Positions 5,873-14,940 of a stretch of DNA of 15,252 nt are shown here, piece after piece. The notes under the pieces were generated by a model, which saw nothing but the letters and a program-made list of their open reading frames with translations, did not search any database and was not told where the DNA came from. Numbering within the stretch: position 1 is the first letter of the stretch; the number at the start of each line of letters is the position of its first letter. The position numbers and the translations under genes were made by a program. The stretch lies in assembly GCF_934309415.1 (NCBI RefSeq), contig NZ_CAKRDI010000048.1, forward strand, positions 1-15,252, read 5' to 3'. This DNA comes from an uncultured Mediterraneibacter sp. Lineage in GTDB: Bacteria; Bacillota; Clostridia; Lachnospirales; Lachnospiraceae.

Positions 5873-8800
5873 CTATCTTCCGTTTTTGATCATATTAAAT
5901 GCTTCGATCTTTGCTTTTTCTCTGCTCAGTCCCTTTTCTTCCATCTGGATGATCGTGGACATCATTCTCTCATAATCCTCCGGAATGATCTTCTTGAATT
6001 TTGGAAGATACTCTTTGAAGTTATCAAGAATCTTCTTACCTACTTCAGAATTTGTATAGGAAACATGTTCCTGAATCATTCCCTTGAGTTCCTGTACATC
6101 GTATTTATCTGTCACACGCTCGATATTGACCATCGCTTTGTTGACTTTCTTATACAGTTTGCTATCCAGGTCAAGTACATAAGCGATACCACCGCTCATA
6201 CCTGCAGCAAAGTTCTTTCCTACCTGACCGAGAACAACAACGCATCCTCCTGTCATGTATTCACATCCGTGGTCTCCCACACCTTCAACAACTGCTCTTA
6301 CACCAGAGTTTCTTACACAGAAACGTTCTCCTGCTACACCGCCGACAAATGCTTTACCACTTGTTGCTCCGTAAAGTGCAACGTTTCCGATAATGATATT
6401 CTCATCTGATTTAAATTTTGCAGCTTTCGGCTGGCATACAACCAGCTTACCACCGGAAAGACCTTTTCCGAAGTAGTCATTACTGTCTCCTGTCAGCTCC
6501 AGTGTCAGTCCCTTCGGGATAAATGCTCCGAAACTCTGTCCACCGGCACCTTTACACTGAATCACAAAGCTGTCTTCCTCAAGACCTTCCGGATATCTTC
6601 TTGTGATCTCAGATCCAAAAATTGTTCCGAATGTACGGTCTGTATTGGTAACATCTACTTCAAGACCTCTCTTCTCGCCTCTCTCAAGAGCCGGAAGGAG
6701 CTGTTTCATCAGTACTTTTTCATCCAGAGTCTTGTTCAGCTCGAAATCATAAACTTTCTTCGGATTGAAAATCATGCCTTTCTTTTCTTTTGCATATGGG
6801 TTGTACAGTACACTTGTCAGATCCAGTGTTGCCGCACGGTCAGAAGTCGGCGCGTCTTTCACTTTCAGAAGATCTGTACGTCCTACCAGTTCATCTACTG
6901 TGCGGACACCCAGTTTTGCCATATATTCTCTTAACTCTTCTGCGATGAAACGCATAAAGTTTACAACATATTCCGGTTTACCTGTAAAACGTTTTCTCAG
7001 TTCCGGATTCTGTGTTGCCACACCAACCGGGCATGTATCCAGATTACATACACGCATCATGACACATCCCATTGTTACAAGCGGAGCTGTTGCAAATCCA
7101 AACTCCTCTGCTCCAAGTAATGCAGCGATTGCAACGTCACGGCCGCTCATGAGCTTACCATCTGTCTCGATGCGGACACGTTCACGCAGACCATTCTGGA
7201 TCAGTGTCTGGTGTGTCTCTGCCAGTCCAAGCTCCCATGGAAGTCCCGCATTCTGGATGGAACTTCTCGGTGCAGCACCTGTTCCTCCGTCATATCCGGA
7301 GATCAGAATAACTCCCGCACCGGCTTTTGCGACACCGGCTGCTACCGTTCCGACACCTGCTTCAGAAACAAGTTTTACAGAGATTCTTGCATTCTTATTT
7401 GCGCTCTTGCAGTCGTAGATCAGCTGTGCCAGGTCCTCAATCGAATAAATATCGTGGTGCGGCGGTGGTGAGATCAGGCTTACACCCGGTGTTGAATGAC
7501 GTGTCTTCGCAATCCATGGATATACCTTTCCTCCCGGAAGATGTCCACCTTCACCTGGTTTTGCTCCCTGTGCCATCTTGATCTGAATCTCCTGTGCACT
7601 TACAAGATATCTGGAGGTTACACCGAAACGTCCGGATGCTACCTGTTTAATTGCAGAGCATCTATTTGTATCCAGACGTTCAATATCCTCACCGCCTTCA
7701 CCGGAGTTAGATTTTCCATGAAGCATGTTCATAGCGATGGCCATTGTCTCGTGAGCCTCTTTGGAAATAGATCCGTAAGACATGGCTCCTGTCTTAAATC
7801 TTGTTACGATGGAATCTACACTCTCTACTTCCTCAAGCGGTACACTCTTCTTCGGATAGTTGAATTCCAGCTGACCTCTCAAATTGATCTTTTCGCCTTC
7901 CTCATCTACCATCTGTGTGTACTGTTTAAACATCTCATAATCTCCGCGTCTTGTAGACTGCTGAAGCATGTGAATGGTCTGTGGATTGTACAGATGTTCC
8001 TCTCCGCCACTCTTATATTTATGTTTTCCCACACTGTCAAGAGTTGTATCTACTCCAAGTCCAAGCGGATCAAATGCTTCTGTATGGAATGCAGTATAAT
8101 CTGCTGCAACCTCCTCGATGCCGATACCACCCACACGGCTGACTGTATCTGTGAAGTAATGATTGATGAAATCACTCTTCAGACCGATTGCCTCAAAGAT
8201 CTTGGCTCCCTGATAAGACTGGATCGTTGAGATACCCATCTTAGAAGCGATCTTGATGATTCCGTGGATGATTGCTGAGTTGTAATCATCTACTGCTGCA
8301 TAGTAATCTTTGTGAAGCAGATTGGATTCGATCAGCTGACGGATGGACTCATGTGCCAGGTATGGGTTGATTGCACATGCACCGTAACCAAGCAGTGTTG
8401 CAAAATGATGTACCTCTCTTGGCTCACCACTTTCCAGGATCATCGCTACAGAAGTTCTCTTCTTTGTACGAACCAGATGCTGCTGCAGTCCGGATACCGC
8501 CAGAAGAGACGGGATTGCCACATGGTATTCATCCACATCACGGTCTGTCAGGATCAGGATGTTTGCTCCCTCACGGATCACTCTGTCTACTTCGATAAAC
8601 AGATACTCGATTGCTTTCTCAAGGCTTGTGTTCTTATAATATGTGATCGGGATTTCTGCAACTTTGAATCCGTCAACATTCATATTTTTAATTTTCAGAA
8701 GGTCTGTGTTTGTAAGAATCGGATTGTTTACGCGAAGCATCTTACAGTTCTCCTCCTTCTGCTCCAGAAGGTTTCCGTCTGTTCCCACATAAATTGTAGT

Positions 8801-10408
8801 AGATGTTACAATCTCCTCACGGATCGCATCAATCGGCGGGTTTGTAACCTGTGCAAATAACTGTTTGAAATATCCAAACAGCGGCTGACGCTTCTTGGAA
8901 AGTACGGACAACGGAGCATCCATACCCATGGCTGCGATTCCTTCTGCACCGTTCTTCGCCATATTTAAAATCGATGTCTTTACATCTTCATAAGAATATC
9001 CGAATGCTTTCTGAAGCTGTGTACACTCTTCCGCAGTATATTTCGGGATATCTTTGTTCGGGATCTTCAGATCTTTGAGCATGATCAGGTTGCTGTCCAG
9101 CCATTCACCATATGGATGCTCATTTGCATATTTCTCTTTCAGTTCCTCATCATCAATCACACGGCCTGCTACTGTATCTACCAGAAGCATTTTACCCGGA
9201 TGAAGTCTTTCTTTCACGAGGATCTTGGAAGGATCGATATCCAGCACTCCAACTTCTGAAGAAAGGATCAGGTTGTCATCATCTGTAATATAGTATCTGG
9301 AAGGACGAAGACCGTTACGGTCAAGCACTGCTCCCATCACATCTCCATCGGAGAAGAGGATAGATGCAGGTCCGTCCCATGGCTCCATCATCGTTGCATA
9401 ATACTGATAGAAATCTTTCTTGTTCTGGGACATCTCGTTATTGTTTACCCATGGCTCCGGAATTGCGATCATAACTGCCAGCGGAAGTTCCATTCCACTC
9501 ATTACCATAAATTCCAGTGCGTTATCCAGCATCGCTGAGTCGGAACCGGATGTGTTGATTGCCGGAAGAACTTTGTGCAGCTCTCCTTTCAGGCATCCAG
9601 CTTCCATTGTCTCCTCACGGGCACGCATCTTATCTGCGTTACCGCGGATGGTATTGATCTCACCGTTGTGAACCATAAAGCGGTTCGGATGCGCTCTCTG
9701 CCAGCTTGGCGCTGTGTTTGTACTGAAACGGGAATGAACCATAGCAATTGCAGAAACGAAATCTTTATCCTGCAGGTCTTCAAAGAACAGTCTCAGCTGT
9801 CCTACAAGAAACATACCTTTGTATACGATGGTTCTGCTTGAAAGAGACACGACATAAGTGTCATCGCTGCTCTGTTCAAAGATTCTTCTTACCACGTAAA
9901 GGCGACGGTCAAATTCCAGACCTTTTGCGTATTTTGCAGGACGCTCGATGAAAGCCTGCATAATACAAGGCATACAGTCTACTGCTGTCTTACCGAGAAT
10001 ATCCGGATGAATCGGTACTTCTCTCCATCCGAGGAACTTCAGTCCCTCTTTCTTTACGATGACTTCAAAGATCTTCTTTGCCTGATTTTTCTTCAGTTCA
10101 TCCTGTGGAAGGAAGAACATTCCCACACCGTAATCTCTCTCGTCTTTCAGTTCAATTCCGAGTGGCAGACAGACTTTCTTGAAAAATGTATGCGGAATCT
10201 GAGTCAGAATACCAACACCGTCTCCGGTCTTTCCTTCTGCATCCTTTCCGGCTCTGTGCTCCAAATGCTCAACGATACTCAGTGCTCCTGCCACTGTGTC
10301 GTGAGTCTTCCGGCCCTTGATATTTACAATTGCACCGATACCACAGTTGTCATGTTCAAAACTTTCGCGGTACAGGCCCTGTTGGGGTGTTTCCATTTCT
10401 TTCCTCAT
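5873..10408 (-). CDS. gltB: glutamate synthase large subunit (GltB)
   Basis: The 1511-residue alpha subunit converts glutamine plus 2-oxoglutarate to two glutamates. After a propeptide of 21 residues comes Cys22 (HDNCGIGA), which becomes the N-terminal nucleophile of the class II amidotransferase domain (to about 435). A central domain, the FMN-binding synthase barrel (about 820-1190) and a C-terminal beta-helix GXGXG domain follow. The [3Fe-4S] ligands are Cys1115, Cys1121 and Cys1126 (CVMMRVCNLDTC). The frame is open up to 10495, but I place the start at 10408: AAAGGA lies 9 bases before this ATG, and a strong promoter (10484-10512) sits inside the longer frame. A further ATG four codons on (10396) is a minor alternative. 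It forms an operon with gltD; the frame is intact throughout. Confidence 0.96.
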   Translation of the reverse strand: MRKEMETPQQGLYRESFEHDNCGIGAIVNIKGRKTHDTVAGALSIVEHLEHRAGKDAEGKTGDGVGILTQIPHTFFKKVCLPLGIELKDERDYGVGMFFLPQDELKKNQAKKIFEVIVKKEGLKFLGWREVPIHPDILGKTAVDCMPCIMQAFIERPAKYAKGLEFDRRLYVVRRIFEQSSDDTYVVSLSSRTIVYKGMFLVGQLRLFFEDLQDKDFVSAIAMVHSRFSTNTAPSWQRAHPNRFMVHNGEINTIRGNADKMRAREETMEAGCLKGELHKVLPAINTSGSDSAMLDNALEFMVMSGMELPLAVMIAIPEPWVNNNEMSQNKKDFYQYYATMMEPWDGPASILFSDGDVMGAVLDRNGLRPSRYYITDDDNLILSSEVGVLDIDPSKILVKERLHPGKMLLVDTVAGRVIDDEELKEKYANEHPYGEWLDSNLIMLKDLKIPNKDIPKYTAEECTQLQKAFGYSYEDVKTSILNMAKNGAEGIAAMGMDAPLSVLSKKRQPLFGYFKQLFAQVTNPPIDAIREEIVTSTTIYVGTDGNLLEQKEENCKMLRVNNPILTNTDLLKIKNMNVDGFKVAEIPITYYKNTSLEKAIEYLFIEVDRVIREGANILILTDRDVDEYHVAIPSLLAVSGLQQHLVRTKKRTSVAMILESGEPREVHHFATLLGYGACAINPYLAHESIRQLIESNLLHKDYYAAVDDYNSAIIHGIIKIASKMGISTIQSYQGAKIFEAIGLKSDFINHYFTDTVSRVGGIGIEEVAADYTAFHTEAFDPLGLGVDTTLDSVGKHKYKSGGEEHLYNPQTIHMLQQSTRRGDYEMFKQYTQMVDEEGEKINLRGQLEFNYPKKSVPLEEVESVDSIVTRFKTGAMSYGSISKEAHETMAIAMNMLHGKSNSGEGGEDIERLDTNRCSAIKQVASGRFGVTSRYLVSAQEIQIKMAQGAKPGEGGHLPGGKVYPWIAKTRHSTPGVSLISPPPHHDIYSIEDLAQLIYDCKSANKNARISVKLVSEAGVGTVAAGVAKAGAGVILISGYDGGTGAAPRSSIQNAGLPWELGLAETHQTLIQNGLRERVRIETDGKLMSGRDVAIAALLGAEEFGFATAPLVTMGCVMMRVCNLDTCPVGVATQNPELRKRFTGKPEYVVNFMRFIAEELREYMAKLGVRTVDELVGRTDLLKVKDAPTSDRAATLDLTSVLYNPYAKEKKGMIFNPKKVYDFELNKTLDEKVLMKQLLPALERGEKRGLEVDVTNTDRTFGTIFGSEITRRYPEGLEEDSFVIQCKGAGGQSFGAFIPKGLTLELTGDSNDYFGKGLSGGKLVVCQPKAAKFKSDENIIIGNVALYGATSGKAFVGGVAGERFCVRNSGVRAVVEGVGDHGCEYMTGGCVVVLGQVGKNFAAGMSGGIAYVLDLDSKLYKKVNKAMVNIERVTDKYDVQELKGMIQEHVSYTNSEVGKKILDNFKEYLPKFKKIIPEDYERMMSTIIQMEEKGLSREKAKIEAFNMIKNGR

Positions 10409-10483
10409 AGTCGCTTTTCCTTTCTTTTGCATTTCTATATGTTCCAGATCCATGATTTTTAATCTTGAAAAACATTTTTCTAA

Positions 10484-10512
10484 AATATACACCAATTCTT
10501 TTTCCCTGTAAA
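10484..10512 (-). promoter_or_regulatory. gltBD promoter
   Basis: On the minus strand TTTACA (10512-10507) and TATATT (10489-10484) are exactly 17 bases apart, each a 5/6 match to the housekeeping consensus. An A/T tract directly upstream (AAATTTTTATT) could act as an UP element. The start point would be near 10477, giving a leader of about 70 bases before the ATG at 10408. The gap 10409-10823 holds this promoter, the dyad 10533-10575, the upstream operon's terminator, and otherwise AT-rich DNA without genes. Confidence 0.75.
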
Positions 10513-10532
10513 TAAAAATTTTTCATGAATTG

Positions 10533-10575
10533 TCTGATAATTTGAATTTTTATTTATTTTATTTAAATTATCAGA
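10533..10575. promoter_or_regulatory. AT-rich dyad upstream of the gltB promoter
   Basis: TCTGATAATTT (10533-10543) is a perfect inverted repeat of AAATTATCAGA (10565-10575), separated by 21 AT-only bases apart from one G. It lies about 20-60 bases upstream of the -35 box (roughly -55 to -98 from the inferred start). This is the usual place for an activator such as the LysR-type GltC of Bacillus, but no regulator gene is in the window and the sequence is not a known GltC or TnrA box. A T-run follows the stem on the plus strand, yet no plus-strand gene precedes it, so a terminator role is less likely. Confidence 0.45.
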
Positions 10576-10660
10576 TTTTTTCACTTTTCTATACACTTTA
10601 AGAATAATTATTAGAATGTGCTCTTTTTTCTTTATTTTCCTATAGTTTTGGTCTGTTAAT

Positions 10661-10699
10661 AACAAAAAATGCGCAATGGGATACACGCCCCATTGCGCA
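10661..10699 (-). terminator. intrinsic terminator of the argS-alaX-CPBP operon
   Basis: TGCGCAATGGG (10670-10680) pairs with CCCATTGCGCA (10689-10699), 11 perfect GC-containing base pairs around an 8-base loop. On the minus strand the stem is followed by TTTTTTGTTATT. It lies 125 bases after the CPBP gene stop and upstream of the gltB promoter, separating the two operons. Confidence 0.88.
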
Positions 10700-10823
10700 C
10701 AATTTCAAATTGTATTTTTCTTAGTACAATTTATTTTATTCTGTTTTTTCTGTTGATTTTACTCTTATATATTGACCAGCTCTGTTTAAGAACAGGTTTG
10801 GGGTGATTTCTAATTCAATCCAT

Positions 10824-11768
10824 TTACATGCCAAATGGATTAGAATCATTTCCATTGTCTTCAGAAGACGGTTTCTGCATGATCTGCACCGGTCCACTTA
10901 CCTTCTGGATACACACGAAAGCAACGGAACATACAAACGCCGCACCAATCACAGCCAGAGCCATCCGCAGCCAGGCTTCTCCCAGCCAGTGAAATACACC
11001 AATCTCTGTAAACACAACTGATCCGATATTCAATGTCATGTGAAGCAGAATCGGTGCTTTGATGGAAGCAAACTTCTCATACACATAACAAAGAAAGATT
11101 CCAAGCAAAAAGGTATAAATCATCTGCACGGTATTCGTATGAAGCAGCGCAAAGAATACGGAAGACCAGACCGCTCCGTAATAGAAACTTTTCGTCTCTC
11201 TGTAACGCCGGTACATCACTCCACGGAACATCATCTCTTCCGCAAGCGGAGAAATAATCCCAAACACAAGCAGCTCAACAAGAACTGTTGCAGAATACAT
11301 ACTTTCTGCTGTCTGCTGATATTCTGCACTCGCAAAAGCCACCTGTGCCATAGCTGACAGGCAGGTAACAGCGATGCTTCCGACCAGTCCCATTATCAGA
11401 ACCATCCAATATTGACTGACTGGTACTTTTTCCCGCACTGCTGCACCCATAAGCTGCTCTTCTTTTCTGTCCTTACGGAATAAAATCACAGTCAAAATCA
11501 AAGTGAACAATGCAGAAATTCCTGTAATCTGCACCTGATAACTCAAGATCTCGTTAAACGCCGGACTTAAGATCTGATAATACTGGTTCATCAGTTCCTC
11601 ATAACTCAGCGTCTGTGTACTTCCGGCGATCTGCCCGTAAGCCTTTCCCATATACGGAATCAAAAGTAAAAATTCCAGTATAAACTGAACGGTCATCTCG
11701 ATGCCCCAGTATCCAAACAACGGGCCTGCCACTCTCCAGAACGGGTTTCTTCTTCTGTTATTGTTCAT
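10824..11768 (-). CDS. CPBP family intramembrane metalloprotease (CAAX/Abi-like)
   Basis: The 314-residue membrane protein has about eight hydrophobic segments (for example 20-41, 78-98, 120-145, 161-176, 196-230, 238-256, 264-288) and the three CPBP motifs: EEMMFR (Glu177, Glu178, Arg182), FFALLH (Phe206, His210) and HMTLN (His243, Asn247), the predicted metal site of glutamic-type intramembrane proteases related to Rce1. Bacterial members have been linked to bacteriocin self-immunity or peptide processing, but the substrate here is unknown. It is the last gene of the argS operon: its ATG overlaps the alaX stop by 11 bases, with GGAG seven bases upstream, so translation is probably coupled. 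The C-terminal tail (about 290-314) is polar, Ser/Asn-rich. Confidence 0.88.
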   Translation of the reverse strand: MNNNRRRNPFWRVAGPLFGYWGIEMTVQFILEFLLLIPYMGKAYGQIAGSTQTLSYEELMNQYYQILSPAFNEILSYQVQITGISALFTLILTVILFRKDRKEEQLMGAAVREKVPVSQYWMVLIMGLVGSIAVTCLSAMAQVAFASAEYQQTAESMYSATVLVELLVFGIISPLAEEMMFRGVMYRRYRETKSFYYGAVWSSVFFALLHTNTVQMIYTFLLGIFLCYVYEKFASIKAPILLHMTLNIGSVVFTEIGVFHWLGEAWLRMALAVIGAAFVCSVAFVCIQKVSGPVQIMQKPSSEDNGNDSNPFGM

Positions 11769-13071
11769 TCTGCAGCTCCTCTGCTTTCTTCAGAATCCAC
11801 CCTCTCAGTTCTTTCTCTGTTCCCTTTAAAGTTCCCTGAACCATCTCCGGCTTGCCGCCTCCGCGTCCTTCAAATGCCACATTCATCTCTTTTGTCACCG
11901 GACGAAGATCCACCTTCTTACTGCCGATCACATAGCGATAACCATCACTGTCATTTCCGTAGAATACCGCACATAGGAACCGTTCCTGTTCCATCACCGC
12001 ATTCATCATCAGACGCATACCGTCCCCTGCAAGATCATCCGAGAAGATGCACACCGTCTGCTCTTCTGCCGGAATCATCGATGCCTGCACTGCGATCAGC
12101 TGTCTTTCTTTCTCAGCAATCCGGCTCTTAAGCTCTGTTATCTCTTCCTTCAGATGTTCCACTGCTTCTGCAGTTTCATTTTCCTTTGCACAAAGGGATG
12201 CAGATATCTTCTTCGTCTGCTTCTGCTTCATGGCATAATCTGCAAGTGCTCTTACACCGCAGAGCATGGTCACACGAACACCGCCCTTATATCTCTGTAT
12301 ATTCGTCAGCTTGATCAGGCCGATCTCTCCAGTAAATGCCACATGCGGCGCACAGCAGGCACAGCTGTCATACCCTGGAACTACCACGACACGCACCTGT
12401 CCTTCTATCTCCAGCTTGCTTCTGTAGTCCATCTCCGCCAGTTCTGCTTTGGATGGATACAGCGTCTGAATCTCAAGATTCTGCCATACTGCACTGTTTG
12501 CTTCCAGTTCAATCTCTTCCAGCTCTGCCGACGGGATCTCCCCGTCAAAATCCATCGTACAGTCTTCACTGCCCAGATGAAATCCCACGTTATTATATCC
12601 GTAACGGGCATGCACCAGACCGGAAACAATGTGCTCTCCTGTATGCTGCTGCATTTTCATAAAACGTTCTTCCCAGTCCAGCGTTCCTTCTACCGTCTCT
12701 CCCGGTGTCAGAGGACCATCTGTAATGTGCAGAACATGGCCGCCACGCTCATGCACGTCCAGGACATGAACTCCGCCGAGAACTCCGCGGTCTGCATACT
12801 GACCGCCTCCTTCCGGGAAGAAAGCCGTACGGTCAAGAATCACTTCATAGGTTGAAGCTGTACTCTTGACTGCACCTGTTCCTGCCTTCTCGCTGTCAGC
12901 AACATCCAGTATCTGTTTTTCCTTTTTTTCCTGCTTCTCTTGTTTCCCCTGCTTTTCTTTCTCTTCCGCAGGTCTGCATTCTAGAACTGTGGCGGTAAAT
13001 TTCTTCAGATGACTGTCGTTATAAAAGAGCTTTTCTGTCTCGCTGCTTTCCATCAGTCCATTTTCTGTCAT
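11758..13071 (-). CDS. alaX: alanyl-tRNA editing protein, AlaX with DHHA1 domain
   Basis: The 437-residue cytosolic protein hydrolyses tRNA(Ala) wrongly charged with serine or glycine, acting in trans like the editing domain of AlaRS. FFPEGGGQ (84-91) opens the editing core; zinc ligands are His143 and His147 (HTGEH) and Cys239 and His243 (CCAPH). A coiled-coil-like stretch (about 284-333) leads to a DHHA1 domain ending in GRGGGKPEMVQG (402-413). Residues 35-74 form an unusual Lys/Glu/Gln-rich insert between the first strand and YEVILDRTAFF. The frame is open to 13158, inside argS; I chose the ATG at 13071, seven bases after the argS stop, with AAAGGA 12 bases upstream (slightly long). A later ATG at 13053 is possible. 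It overlaps the CPBP gene by 11 bases. Confidence 0.9.
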   Translation of the reverse strand: MTENGLMESSETEKLFYNDSHLKKFTATVLECRPAEEKEKQGKQEKQEKKEKQILDVADSEKAGTGAVKSTASTYEVILDRTAFFPEGGGQYADRGVLGGVHVLDVHERGGHVLHITDGPLTPGETVEGTLDWEERFMKMQQHTGEHIVSGLVHARYGYNNVGFHLGSEDCTMDFDGEIPSAELEEIELEANSAVWQNLEIQTLYPSKAELAEMDYRSKLEIEGQVRVVVVPGYDSCACCAPHVAFTGEIGLIKLTNIQRYKGGVRVTMLCGVRALADYAMKQKQTKKISASLCAKENETAEAVEHLKEEITELKSRIAEKERQLIAVQASMIPAEEQTVCIFSDDLAGDGMRLMMNAVMEQERFLCAVFYGNDSDGYRYVIGSKKVDLRPVTKEMNVAFEGRGGGKPEMVQGTLKGTEKELRGWILKKAEELQNEQ

Positions 13072-13078
13072 TTTTGTA

Positions 13079-14845
13079 TTACATCCTTTCCGGTGCTGTA
13101 AATCCAAGAAGATCAATACATGTCTCAAGTACCTGTTTTGCAAGTGAAAGCAGCGCAATGTATCCGCTCTTCTTCACTTCATCTTCCTCAGAAAGAATCT
13201 TTGTCTCATGATAGAACTTGTTAAATTCATTTGCCAGATCATAAATGTAAGCACACAGCTTATGCGGTGCAGTCTCAGCGTATACATTGTTGATTACTTC
13301 ATTGAATTTCAATACCTGAAGCATCAGTGCTTTCTCTGCTGCATTCTCTGCCGGCTGAATCTTTCCTGCTGCCAGATCTCCGCCATTCTCCACATATTTC
13401 TTTAAGATAGACTTAATACGAACAATTGTGTAAAGGATATACGGTCCTGTATTTCCCTCGAAAGATGTAAATCTGTCTACATCAAAGATGTAATCTTTAG
13501 ATGCCTGGTTGGAGAGATCTCCATATTTGATTGCTGCAAGTCCAACTTCTTCTGCTGTACGTCTCGCATCTTCTTCCTCTACTGTACGGTTGTCCATAAT
13601 CTTCTTATACATCTCATCATTGATCTCGCGGATCAGATTCTCAAGACGCATAACACCGCCTTCTCTTGTCTTGAACGGCTTTCCGTCTTTTCCGTTCATT
13701 GTACCGAATCCGAGGAATTTCAGATCTGTATCTTCGCTGACGATTCCTGTCTTCTTTGCACAGCGGAATACCTGAATAAAATGCAGTTCCTGACGTTTGT
13801 CAACGACATAGATAACCTGATCCGGATGATACTGCTCTTCACGCTCAACCAGTGTGGCAAGGTCTGTTGTATCATACAATGCCGCTCCGTCTGATTTCAG
13901 AATCATACACGGCGGTACTTCCTTGTTGTCTGTCTCTTCTGCCACATCTACTACAAGCGCACCCTCATCATAGTGTGCAAATCCTTTGTCTTTCAGCATC
14001 TCAACCATGTCCGGGATGTATTTCTGAGCATCAGACTCACCCTTCCAGAGGTCAAATTCCACATTCAGTCTCTGATAGTTCTTCTTTAAGTCTGTTACAG
14101 ATACGTTCATGATATGATCCCAGATAGCACGATATCCTCTGTATCCATTCTGCAGAAGGTAAGTTGCATGCAGAGCTTCCTCACGGTAATCATCATGCTC
14201 TTTTGCATATCCGCTGGCTGTCGGATAAATCTCTTCCAGCTCACTGATGGTAAATGGTGCTTCCTTCGGATATTCTCCTTCAAAGTTTTCATCGAAATAC
14301 GGAAGTTCCGGTTTTCTCTTCTTCAGCTCTGTGATGATCAGCCCCATCTGGTATCCCCAGTCACCAAGATGAATATCACCGATGACTTTATTTCCTTTAT
14401 AACGGATGATTCTTTTTACACTCTCACCGATGATCGCAGAACGCAGATGTCCGACGTGCAGCGGTTTTGCCACATTCGGTCCGCCGTAGTCAATCATGAC
14501 TGTCTTCGGATTCTCTTCTTTCTCTACACCAAGATTCTCGTCTGCTGCCATCTCATTGAGATATCCGGCTACATACTCCGGATTCAGTTTCAGGTTGATA
14601 AATCCCGGTTTTACAGCCTCTGCTGATGCAAAACATGTGCTGTCCTCCAGATTTGCAACCACTTCCTCCGCGATCATGATCGGAGCTTTTTTATACTTCT
14701 TTGCTCCTGCCATGGCACCATTACACTGGTACTCGCACAGGTCAGGTCTGTTTGAAAGAGTCACTCTTGCAAGTTCTTCACCGTAGCCGGCTTTTACAAA
14801 TGCCTCTTTCATCTCTATTGTGATCAATTCCAGTAATGTTTTCAC
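13079..14845 (-). CDS. argS: arginyl-tRNA synthetase
   Basis: The 588-residue class I synthetase charges tRNA(Arg) with arginine. It has the N-terminal ArgRS tRNA-binding domain (about 1-110), the ATP-site HIGH motif as HVGH (130-133, in GGPNVAKPLHVGHLRS), and the region KPFKTREGG (389-397) in place of a canonical KMSKS, as is usual in ArgRS. The C-terminal anticodon-binding helical domain (about 460-588) ends in FTAPERM, close to the family's normal ending. The start is GTG at 14845 with GTAGGAAG directly upstream; the next ATG (codon 12) would remove the first helix. It heads an operon with alaX (7-base gap) and the CPBP protease gene. No T-box fits between promoter and start. Confidence 0.96.
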   Translation of the reverse strand: MKTLLELITIEMKEAFVKAGYGEELARVTLSNRPDLCEYQCNGAMAGAKKYKKAPIMIAEEVVANLEDSTCFASAEAVKPGFINLKLNPEYVAGYLNEMAADENLGVEKEENPKTVMIDYGGPNVAKPLHVGHLRSAIIGESVKRIIRYKGNKVIGDIHLGDWGYQMGLIITELKKRKPELPYFDENFEGEYPKEAPFTISELEEIYPTASGYAKEHDDYREEALHATYLLQNGYRGYRAIWDHIMNVSVTDLKKNYQRLNVEFDLWKGESDAQKYIPDMVEMLKDKGFAHYDEGALVVDVAEETDNKEVPPCMILKSDGAALYDTTDLATLVEREEQYHPDQVIYVVDKRQELHFIQVFRCAKKTGIVSEDTDLKFLGFGTMNGKDGKPFKTREGGVMRLENLIREINDEMYKKIMDNRTVEEEDARRTAEEVGLAAIKYGDLSNQASKDYIFDVDRFTSFEGNTGPYILYTIVRIKSILKKYVENGGDLAAGKIQPAENAAEKALMLQVLKFNEVINNVYAETAPHKLCAYIYDLANEFNKFYHETKILSEEDEVKKSGYIALLSLAKQVLETCIDLLGFTAPERM

Positions 14846-14885
14846 TTTCTTCCTACACTCCTCTTCTTGAATCTTCTTATGTCTC

Positions 14886-14914
14886 GTTAAATCTTAATTT
14901 GCAAATAACGTCAA
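14886..14914 (-). promoter_or_regulatory. argS operon promoter
   Basis: On the minus strand TTGACG (14914-14909) is followed after 17 bases by TTTAAC (14891-14886), matches of 5/6 and 4/6. The expected start point near 14879 gives a leader of only about 34 bases to the GTG, so no riboswitch or T-box is possible downstream of this promoter. Confidence 0.6.
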
Positions 14915-14940
14915 CTGTTATTGTAACATGTATAGACAGG

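Noticed and set aside
6065..9951. Many plus-strand open frames of 60-240 codons opposite gltB
   Set aside because: They are antisense shadows of a fully conserved minus-strand gene, rich in Cys/Ser/His from reversed codons, with no ribosome sites or family features.
10409..10495. 29-codon N-terminal extension of gltB
   Set aside because: The promoter -10 box (10484-10489) and inferred transcription start (about 10477) lie inside it, while the ATG at 10408 has a good ribosome site and gives a normal propeptide before Cys22.
10480..10686. 68-codon minus-strand frame upstream of gltB
   Set aside because: It overlaps the gltB promoter, the AT-rich dyad and the terminator stem of the preceding operon; the composition is just AT-rich DNA (Lys/Ile/Asn).
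10700..10712. Small AT-rich palindrome CAATTTCAAATTG followed by TATTTTTC
   Set aside because: The 6-bp stem has one GC pair and a one-base centre, too weak for a terminator; the strong hairpin beside it (10670-10699) explains termination.
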